Assembly (NCBI RefSeq): GCF_002153425.1
Contig: NZ_KZ119600.1
Coordinates: 1,657,103 to 1,721,102, forward strand
Length of the DNA stretch: 64,000 nt
Direction: 5' to 3'
Source of the DNA: Litchfieldia alkalitelluris
GTDB taxonomy: Bacteria > Bacillota > Bacilli > Bacillales > Salisediminibacteriaceae
Shown here: piece by piece, positions 58,279-64,000 of the stretch
Position numbering within the stretch: the stretch's first letter is position 1
Layout of the letters: each line of letters begins with the position of its first letter
Made by a program: the position numbers and the translations under genes
Notes under the pieces: generated by a model
The model's database searches: none
What the model saw: the letters and a program-made list of their open reading frames with translations, nothing else
What the model was told of the DNA's origin: nothing

Positions 58279-59532
58279 TTAAGAATTCCAGCTTTCTAAG
58301 TATTGACGTTGTTCTTCCGTTAAGGAGTCAATATCAATTCCAAGAGCTTCGAGCTTTAACCTTGCTACTTTCTCGTCAAGCTCATAAGGAACACCTACTA
58401 CTTTAGGTCCTACTTCTTCATATTTTTCATTAATGTATTGTAAAGCAATTGCCTGTAATGCGAATGTCATATCCATAATCTCTGCTGGATGTCCATCGCC
58501 AGCAGCTAAATTCACTAGACGTCCTTCTGCGAGTAAGTATAATTTTCTTCCATCTTCAAGTACAAATTCTTCTATGTCTTTTCTGACTGTGCGTTTTGAT
58601 GTAGACAATGCTTCTAATTCAGGTTTATTAATTTCAATATCAAAATGACCAGCATTGGATAATATTGCTCCGTCTTTCATATTTGCCATGTGTTCACCAC
58701 GGATGACATCACGGTTTCCTGTTACGGTTACGAAATAGTCACCATGTTTCGCGGCTTCATTCATGGACATTACTTCGAATCCATCCATATAAGCTTCAAT
58801 TGCCTTAATGCCATCAATTTCTGTAACTATGACCTTAGCTCCAAGTCCTTTAGCACGTAGAGCAACCCCTCGTCCACACCAACCGTAACCGATAATTACC
58901 ACTGTTTTACCAGCGACGATTAAGTTTGTTGTTCGATTTATACCGTCCCATACAGATTGGCCAGTTCCATAACGATTATCAAAAAGGTGTTTACAATAAG
59001 CATCATTAACTGCAACCATAGGGAAGGCTAATTCCCCTGTTTTTTCAAGGGCCTGGTTTCGAATTACTCCAGTAGTTGTTTCTTCACAACCACCTCGAAG
59101 GTTCTCTAATAAGTCTTTACGCTCAGAGTGAAGAATTGTAACGAGGTCTCCACCGTCATCGATAATTAGATCAGGCTTAACTTCAAGGGTCTTAATCATA
59201 TGCTCTTTATATTCGTCAGGGTGAGGATTGTATTTCGAAAAAACAGTTACACCACTATCTGCTAAGGCTGCACATACATCGTCCTGTGTAGACAATGGAT
59301 TACTACCTGTAATATAAACATCTGCGCCACCTGCATGGATAACTTTTGCTAAGTAAGCTGTTTTTGCTTCTAGGTGCAGTGAAATTGCCACCTTTAAACC
59401 TTGAAAGGGCTTAGTAGTTTCAAATTCTTCACGAATTCTATTTAAAACTGGCATATGTTCCTTTACCCAGTCAATCTTTAAATGTCCTTCTTGTGCTAGA
59501 GACATATCCTTCACGATGCTGTTATTACTCAA
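58279..59532 (-). CDS. ahcY: S-adenosylhomocysteine hydrolase family (possible S-inosylhomocysteine hydrolase)
   Basis: A 417-residue NAD-dependent hydrolase. Catalytic Lys181 and Asp185 ([14 protein letters not shown]), NAD motif GYGWCGRG (Gly215/217/220), EETTTG, and [10 protein letters not shown] are visible. It is of the short archaeal/Thermotoga-like type: the C-terminal KPDHYRY tail of the long form is absent. The adenine-contact motif of human SAHH (HMTVET) reads HLEAKT here (His53, Glu55, Lys57), so the Thr and Glu that touch adenine are replaced. With the SAH deaminase as neighbour, S-inosylhomocysteine is a plausible substrate. The TTG start follows GAGGGAGGT. Confidence 0.9.
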   Translation of the reverse strand: MSNNSIVKDMSLAQEGHLKIDWVKEHMPVLNRIREEFETTKPFQGLKVAISLHLEAKTAYLAKVIHAGGADVYITGSNPLSTQDDVCAALADSGVTVFSKYNPHPDEYKEHMIKTLEVKPDLIIDDGGDLVTILHSERKDLLENLRGGCEETTTGVIRNQALEKTGELAFPMVAVNDAYCKHLFDNRYGTGQSVWDGINRTTNLIVAGKTVVIIGYGWCGRGVALRAKGLGAKVIVTEIDGIKAIEAYMDGFEVMSMNEAAKHGDYFVTVTGNRDVIRGEHMANMKDGAILSNAGHFDIEINKPELEALSTSKRTVRKDIEEFVLEDGRKLYLLAEGRLVNLAAGDGHPAEIMDMTFALQAIALQYINEKYEEVGPKVVGVPYELDEKVARLKLEALGIDIDSLTEEQRQYLESWNS

Positions 59533-59576
59533 AGTAATTACCTCCCTCTATAAAGTAAAAATATCTCTTAAATGCT

Positions 59577-59619
59577 CCTGATATCTCAGGATTTTAAAAC
59601 CAACCAATAGTAAAGACAA
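59577..59619 (-). promoter_or_regulatory. Promoter and TSS palindrome of the SAH-hydrolase-like gene
   Basis: On the minus strand TTGTCT (59619-59614), 17-base spacer, TAAAAT (59596-59591). The palindrome CCTGA-TATC-TCAGG (59577-59590) lies at the predicted start point and could be an operator or a 5' hairpin. Confidence 0.55.
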
Positions 59620-59699
59620 AAGAATCGTTGGATGAGAGTGGTAGAGCTTAATAATATTTACAGATAATAGGCCATCCTAACGTCCAAACTGGATGAGTT

Positions 59700-59925
59700 T
59701 GGAAAAAATAGTATGACCGTGCTCCTAATCTCCACGACACTCGCGGCCGCTCACCCTCCCATGTCTCTCCGGATGGTTCTCCATACATTCCTTCGTCCTG
59801 CGTATCCACGAGGTGGAGGTCGGATAAGCTCCTATGCTGGGTCTATGCCCGTATGGAATAAATATGCTCCGACTCTGCACTATTGGTATTTGTCATTAAC
59901 TATAGTTCTTGCTTTGCTTTTAAAT
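59700..59925 (-). ncRNA. Candidate guide (bridge/seek) RNA region of the IS110 element
   Basis: Non-coding region 3' of the transposase with serial stem-loops: GTCGGA/TCCGAC (59819-59824, 59868-59873) enclosing GGG/CCC (59839-59841, 59848-59850), TCCAC-GAG-GTGGA (59805-59817), and ATGG-TTCT-CCAT (59773-59784). IS110 relatives encode target-specifying RNAs in such regions (5' in IS110-type, 3' in IS1111-type). Expression and limits are unproven. Confidence 0.4.
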
Positions 59926-59929
59926 TAGA

Positions 59930-61213
59930 TTATGCTACCTCAAGTCTTTCAGATTTAGACAATCCTTGTGTTAATTTCGTTGGATCAAAAGGACATTGTT
60001 TCTGTCCAATCACAAATAAGACGCGTAGTAATTTACAACACAATGCAATCAATGACTGCTGTTTCTTCAGTGGGCGTTCAGGGCGATGAGTATAATGATG
60101 ATGCAGGGTTTTGAATGTTGGATTGTGGGCAACGAGCGGTCGAATCGCTAAATATAATGCTTTGCGTAGTCGTTTTCGGCCTCTCTTGCAAATCCTCGAC
60201 TGCCCTTTATACTTACCTGAACTGTGCTCCTTCAAAGACAAGCCCGCTAAGTTCACGAGTTGTTGGGGGTGGTTGTAATTTTTAATATCCCCGACTTCAG
60301 CGAAGAACGTTGCGACTGTCACGGGTCCTAACCCTGGTATAGCGATCATTTCTTCGGCACCAGGAATCGTCATAACCAACAATTCTAACTCCTCATCCAA
60401 CTCGTTGAGTTGGGTTTTAAAGAGTTCGTGTTGGTCAAGAAGACTTTGAATTTCACGCTTGGCAAAGGTTAAACCGACCGTGATGCCAATGCTCTTTTGT
60501 GCGGTTTCCACGAGTTTAGTTGCTCGTTTAATGCCAACCCCTCTTTGGACAAAGGGCTTCCAACTTTGTAAGACTTCTTCTGGTGTCATCTGAGAGATGT
60601 CTTCCGGAAATGGAAACAGCTTCAACGTACATTGAGCCGCTTTTCCTTCCCAATCACCAAATACGTTAAAGAATTCAGGGAAGTACCGCTGAATATGATT
60701 TTGGATCCGACCTTCAATCGTGATGAGTTGTTTGATGAGCTGATCTCTTAATTTGACGCCTTCTCTTAGTTCAGCATAAATGCCTTCTAGGAGATTCGGT
60801 ACCGAGTATCGGCCATCCTTAATTAACTGCGCGATCACGCGCGCGTCCTTTGTATCATTTTTGGTCGGAGAATTATCATCAAGCTCTTTACTCTTCTTGA
60901 CATGCATTGGATTGACTAGGACAATATCAATGCTTTGCGCCTTTAAGAAATAGGCTAGATTTAGCCAGAAGTGGCCAGTTGGCTCAACACCATAAATCAC
61001 GTCACTTTTATCATGGCTTTTCATATGTCTCTCTGCCCAACTTAGTAGAGTCACGAAACCGTGAAAACTATTATCAAAGATAAGGCGTTTACCAAATTCA
61101 AATCCTCGATCATCTTGAGCACGTGCAACGTGTTTGTCCTTTGCCACATCAATGCCGATGATAAGAGTTTTAGGTGTAATTTGAGAGATTTTCTGATTTT
61201 GTGTATAATTCAT
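59930..61213 (-). CDS. IS110-family transposase (DEDD recombinase)
   Basis: A 427-residue intact transposase. The DEDD (RuvC-like) domain shows Asp22 (GIDVAKDKHVA), Glu77 (GVEPTGHFW), Asp120 and Asp123 (KNDTKDARVIAQL). The C-terminal Tnp_20 domain shows IPGLGPVTVATFFAEVGD and the Ser region EHSSGKYKGQ (Ser331/332) followed by RGRKRLRKALY. The ATG at 61213 has AAGGAGGACTC upstream; the frame extends to 61309 without a better start. Confidence 0.95.
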   Translation of the reverse strand: MNYTQNQKISQITPKTLIIGIDVAKDKHVARAQDDRGFEFGKRLIFDNSFHGFVTLLSWAERHMKSHDKSDVIYGVEPTGHFWLNLAYFLKAQSIDIVLVNPMHVKKSKELDDNSPTKNDTKDARVIAQLIKDGRYSVPNLLEGIYAELREGVKLRDQLIKQLITIEGRIQNHIQRYFPEFFNVFGDWEGKAAQCTLKLFPFPEDISQMTPEEVLQSWKPFVQRGVGIKRATKLVETAQKSIGITVGLTFAKREIQSLLDQHELFKTQLNELDEELELLVMTIPGAEEMIAIPGLGPVTVATFFAEVGDIKNYNHPQQLVNLAGLSLKEHSSGKYKGQSRICKRGRKRLRKALYLAIRPLVAHNPTFKTLHHHYTHRPERPLKKQQSLIALCCKLLRVLFVIGQKQCPFDPTKLTQGLSKSERLEVA

Positions 61214-61273
61214 TTTGAGTCCTCCTTGGGTATCTAATTCAGGGTCCTTGCGCTGCAGCTTCGGACACCTCGT

Positions 61274-61302
61274 ATCATACCAAGGGGCTCTTTTTGTTTC
61301 AA
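61274..61302 (-). promoter_or_regulatory. Promoter of the IS110 transposase
   Basis: On the minus strand TTGAAA (61302-61297), 17-base spacer, TATGAT (61279-61274), the latter with a TGG extension. The leader of about 55 bases can fold so that CCTTGG pairs with CCAAGG at the ribosome binding site. Confidence 0.65.
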
Positions 61303-61409
61303 ACCTCAAATTTCTTTATTACAGGAATGCTCCCATATGATAATAGTTTTTCAACACCTAATATATCATAAATAGTAGGAATGTTGTGAAAGTGATGCCT
61401 CTTATAAGA

Positions 61410-61432
61410 CACAGCTGTGGTATACATTACCA
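61410..61432. repeat. Overlapping palindromes upstream of yrhC
   Basis: CACAGCTGTG (61410-61419) is a perfect 10-base palindrome, overlapped by TGGTA-TACAT-TACCA (61418-61432). It lies 25 bases before the yrhC -10 element and could be an operator or part of the IS junction. Confidence 0.4.
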
Positions 61433-61453
61433 TCACAAACTTACCTTGGGGCA

Positions 61454-61462
61454 TGGTATAAT
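61454..61462 (+). promoter_or_regulatory. Extended -10 promoter of yrhC
   Basis: TGG-TATAAT (61454-61462 region), no clear -35, about 50 bases before yrhC. Confidence 0.5.
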
Positions 61463-61510
61463 ACTATTCGTAGTTTCAAATTCTCTTAATTTAATAGGAG
61501 AGGTGATCAT

Positions 61511-61750
61511 ATGAATGAAAAAGAATTAATGGATTTAAAAGATAAAGTTATTGACCTAAAAAGGTTTGCATTTATATTAATAGCATTAAGTGGTTTCTTG
61601 TCGGTTGGATTAATTTTACCTACAGATTCTATTGCAACGGAGTACCAAGGTTTAGTTGTGGGAATAATTGCTGTATTGCTAGTTGGCGCTGTTTGGTTTC
61701 ATCGAGCTGCCATGAGAACGCAAAAAATTGTTAATGAAGAAGAATTTTAA
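61511..61750 (+). CDS. yrhC: YrhC-family small membrane protein
   Basis: A 79-residue protein with two transmembrane helices (about 18-36 and 47-64) and charged ends (MNEKELMDLKDKVIDLKRF). It matches the YrhC family, which in B. subtilis ends the yrrT-mtnN-mccA-mccB-yrhC operon. Here those four genes are absent and an IS110 element stands upstream. ATG 61511 follows AGGAGAGGTGATC. Function unknown. Confidence 0.85.
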   Translation: MNEKELMDLKDKVIDLKRFAFILIALSGFLSVGLILPTDSIATEYQGLVVGIIAVLLVGAVWFHRAAMRTQKIVNEEEF

Positions 61751-61782
61751 ACACACTTTGATCAATGAAGTGTGTTTTTTTC
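61749..61782 (+). terminator. Intrinsic terminator after yrhC
   Basis: AAACACACTT / AAGTGTGTTT with a 9-base loop, then a T run. Confidence 0.9.
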
Positions 61783-61859
61783 ATTTCTATAAACTAGTTA
61801 TATTATGTATAATTATTTAATAGATGTTTGGAATGTATACATAGAGCGGAGAGGGTAAT

Positions 61860-63365
61860 GTGACAAGTAAACAGACAAAGAGACCTTTTGTCTTGGCAGC
61901 TGTCATGCTAGGAATGTTCATGGCAGCAGTAGAGGCAACAATCGTGGCAACTGCAATGCCAAGTATTGTATCTGACTTAGGGGGTTTTTCTTTATTTAGT
62001 TGGGTTTTCTCTTCTTATTTATTGATGCAGGTAGTGATGATTCCAATTTACGGGAAACTGTCTGATATGTATGGAAGGAAAGTTATCTTTACTATTGGTA
62101 TTACTATCTTTTTATTTGGTTCATTTTTGTGTGGTTTATCAGCCTCCATAGAATTTCTTATCCTTAGTAGATTTATTCAAGGTATTGGAGCAGGTGCAGT
62201 CCAACCAATCGCAACTACTATCGTAGGTGATATTTACACAAAGGAAGAACGGGCCAAAATTCAAGGATATTTGGCCAGTGTGTGGGGGATTTCCTCTGTA
62301 CTTGGTCCAGTTCTCGGGGGATTATTTGTTGCTTTCGTACACTGGAAATGGGTTTTCTGGGTTAACATTCCATTTGGGATTCTAGCAATGCTCGGAGTAA
62401 TCATTTATTTGCAAGAGGACGTGGAAAAAGAAAAGAAGAAAATAGACTATCTTGGTTCAGGATTGTTACTTATATCAGTAAGTGCATTAATGGTTATATT
62501 AATTCAAGGTGGCGTGTATTGGTCATGGTCATCTCCACAAATTATTTCCTTAGGATTTATAGTGATTATGGCTGTTAGCTTATTTATATGGCAGGAAAAA
62601 CGAGCGGAGGATCCTGTTATGTCACTGTCATTATGGCAGCACCGACTGATTGCCCTAGCAAATGTAGCCTCCTTAACACTAGGTGCCATGTTAATTGGTG
62701 TATCGAGCTTCCTGCCCACCTATGTGCAAATTGTATTAGATCAACCTGCGATTATTGCTGGTTTTACATTAACGATGGTTAGTGTAGGTTGGCCTATTTC
62801 TTCCACCCTTGCTGGTAGATGGATCATTTCTTTAGGATCTCGTAAAACAGCCATGTTTGGCGGGATATCCTTGCTTATTGGAGCGACTATATTTCTTACA
62901 CTTTCCATTGTTCAACACCCTGTTTGGGCTGGGGCAGGCTCTTTTTTCTTAGGAGCAGGTATGGGCTTTTCTACGACAACATTTATTGTAAGCATTCAGA
63001 GTTCTGTCTCGTGGCGACTAAGGGGTGTTGCAACGGCTTCTAATATGTTTATGCGTTTATTGGGAAGTGCCCTAGGAGTAGCTATGCTAGGTGGGATATT
63101 AAATAGTAGGATGAAGCAATACTTGGAAAACATGGATCATGAAGAGGGACTTCATATTGAACCATCATTAGATGTTGTTAACATGCTGTTAGATCCTATT
63201 GGGAGAGAGCAGTTTACTGATATGGAGCGGATAGTCATTCAAGAAGGAGTGACTCAGTCACTGAATAGTGTGTATATAGGAGTATTTATCCTTGCTGTAA
63301 TAAGCTTTATTTTGATTTATAGCCTCCCTAAAACAGAGCCAGAACAAGATAAGGAAAGAGAGTAG
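61860..63365 (+). CDS. DHA2-type MFS multidrug efflux transporter
   Basis: A 501-residue major facilitator with 14 predicted helices. Motif A GKLSDMYGRK (about 66-75) lies between helices 2 and 3; motif C-like GISSVLGPVLGG (about 143-154) in helix 5 marks drug/proton antiporters. The N-terminal MFMAAVEATIVATAMPSI is typical of DHA2. The GTG start at 61860 follows GGAGAGGG. No regulator gene is adjacent. The substrate cannot be told from sequence. Confidence 0.92.
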   Translation: MTSKQTKRPFVLAAVMLGMFMAAVEATIVATAMPSIVSDLGGFSLFSWVFSSYLLMQVVMIPIYGKLSDMYGRKVIFTIGITIFLFGSFLCGLSASIEFLILSRFIQGIGAGAVQPIATTIVGDIYTKEERAKIQGYLASVWGISSVLGPVLGGLFVAFVHWKWVFWVNIPFGILAMLGVIIYLQEDVEKEKKKIDYLGSGLLLISVSALMVILIQGGVYWSWSSPQIISLGFIVIMAVSLFIWQEKRAEDPVMSLSLWQHRLIALANVASLTLGAMLIGVSSFLPTYVQIVLDQPAIIAGFTLTMVSVGWPISSTLAGRWIISLGSRKTAMFGGISLLIGATIFLTLSIVQHPVWAGAGSFFLGAGMGFSTTTFIVSIQSSVSWRLRGVATASNMFMRLLGSALGVAMLGGILNSRMKQYLENMDHEEGLHIEPSLDVVNMLLDPIGREQFTDMERIVIQEGVTQSLNSVYIGVFILAVISFILIYSLPKTEPEQDKERE

Positions 63366-63443
63366 ATGATTTGGAGTGTAAGTAAGAGTAGAGGCTGGAG
63401 TGTCCTAGTAAGTATTTCCGATTTCCGTTTAAAGGTAGAAAAC

Positions 63444-63690
63444 TAAATACGAAGGTTTCTCCTTAATTGAGTTAGCGTGCGGGCCCAAAAGGGAGACTTG
63501 TAGTAAGGGGAGATTTTCCTTTTAAGCTGCAGAATATATCTAGGATAGGGGTAAATAAGGGGAGTTTTTCTCATTAAGCATACTCAGAAATCAAATTTTC
63601 ATGGTTTTCAAGTAATTAGCAGGAATTTCTCCGTCTATTTTCACTATTTTCGGTGCGATTTCTTAAATAAGGGAGGCTTCTCCCTTTATC
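63444..63690. repeat. Degenerate short hairpin phrases before the tandem array
   Basis: Related phrases recur: AAGGTTTCTCCTTAATTGAG (near 63452), TAAGGGGAGATTTTCCTTTT (near 63514), TAAGGGGAGTTTTTCTCATT (near 63556) and TAAGGGAGGCTTCTCCCTTT (near 63668). The last is a perfect AAGGGAG-GCTT-CTCCCTT hairpin. No reading frame is credible. Confidence 0.55.
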
Positions 63691-63739
63691 ATAAATAAAC
63701 CTATGTTGTAGGATCGTACGAAAAAGAGAAAATCCCCAA

Positions 63740-64000
63740 TCTCGTACCTGATCAAGGGCTGATCAGGTATGAAAAATAGAAAAAGTGAAATCTCATATCA
63801 GATCGACGCCTGATCAGGTACGAAAAAGAGAAAATCCCGAATCTCATACCTGATCAAGGGCTGATCAGGTACGAAAAAGAGAAAAAGAGAAATCTCATAC
63901 CAGATCGGTGCCTGATCAGGTATGAAAAGTAGAAAAAGAGAAATCTCATACCAGATCGAAGCCTGATCAGGTATGAAAAATAGAAAAAGGGCAATCTCAT
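63740..64000. repeat. 51-bp tandem repeat array with hairpin core, runs off window
   Basis: Units start at 63740, 63791, 63842, 63893, 63944 and 63995 (exact 51-base period). Each begins TCTCATACC, holds a palindrome (CATACCTGATCA and TGATCAGGTATG around 3-5 bases in the best unit) and ends in a purine-rich GAAAAA/GAGAAA tract. Loops and arms vary in a paired way. A partial unit precedes from about 63711. Stop codons interrupt all plus frames, so it is non-coding. Confidence 0.92.

Larger units (their letters stand above)
59640..61340 (-). mobile_element. IS110-family insertion sequence (ends approximate)
   Basis: It contains an intact IS110 transposase (59930-61213), its own promoter, and a GC-richer 3' non-coding stretch of about 230 bases with several hairpins. 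IS110 elements lack ordinary terminal inverted repeats and target duplications, so the ends cannot be set from one copy. The left end must lie beyond 59619 (host promoter) and the right end between about 61303 and 61450. It separates the SAH-hydrolase-like gene from yrhC. Confidence 0.75.

Noticed and set aside
59533-59640. S-box or SAH riboswitch before the SAH-hydrolase-like gene
   Set aside because: None of the conserved core sequences of SAM-I or SAH riboswitches is seen on the minus strand.
59713-59928. Open frame of 71 codons beside the IS110 transposase
   Set aside because: No ribosome binding site; the region has serial hairpins and is better explained as non-coding IS sequence.
63740-64000. 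The 51-bp array as a CRISPR array
   Set aside because: Period and variation do not divide into constant repeats and unique spacers; the purine-rich tract is repeated too, and no cas genes are present.

Overview
The window reads as chromosome of a low-GC, endospore-forming Bacillaceae species. Sporulation genes (spo0B, safA, coxA-like, bofC, spoVB, rsfA), T-box leaders, strong AGGAGG-type ribosome binding sites and gene order close to the spo0B-to-yrhC segment of Bacillus subtilis all point there. A DUF368 (PopT-type) gene and unfused secD/secF suggest a lineage away from B. subtilis, perhaps haloalkaliphilic, but the genus cannot be fixed from sequence alone.

Layout: (1) 1-7.3 kb: the end of a phosphorelay-type histidine kinase, spo0B, obg, an ACT-domain regulator with pheA, then the spore-envelope genes safA, coxA-like and bofC. 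(2) 7.4-20 kb: ruvAB, the queuosine genes queA-tgt, yajC, several membrane proteins (TIGR04086, ArsB/NhaD type, DUF421), spoVB, popT, comN and split secD-secF, where a promoter and terminator lie in the secD leader. (3) 20-31 kb: a CDF metal exporter, lapA, recJ, apt, relA, dtd, a 58-codon HTH-like gene, and a T-box-controlled hisS-aspS operon. (4) 31-34 kb: an aspS terminator apparently split by an interspersed repeat, a 6S RNA gene, then rsfA and rarA on the minus strand. (5) 34-47 kb: cymR, iscS, mnmA, a second repeat copy, a TPR gene, recD2, yrrD, a zinc-ribbon gene, yrrI, T-box-controlled alaS, ireB, ruvX and yrzB. (6) 47-53 kb: mltG, then the tRNA U34 hydroxylation/methylation genes trmR-trhP1-trhP2, udk and greA.

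(7) 53-64 kb is the accessory part. A YtrA-type GntR regulator with an ABC ATPase and permease sits behind an operator-rich promoter. Then come yrrS, an MTA/SAH deaminase, a convergent SAH-hydrolase homologue, an IS110-family element, yrhC, a DHA2-type efflux pump and an array of 51-bp hairpin repeats that runs off the window. In B. subtilis the yrrS-yrhC interval holds yrrT-mtnN-mccA-mccB. Here that route is replaced by a deaminase plus a hydrolase whose adenine-contact residues are altered, which suggests SAH recycling through S-inosylhomocysteine.

The most notable observations are that SAH-recycling pair, two copies of a structured interspersed repeat with compensatory base changes, the 51-bp palindromic tandem array, a candidate IS110 guide (bridge) RNA, and the possible attenuator in front of secDF. 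No CRISPR array, rRNA or tRNA gene was seen.
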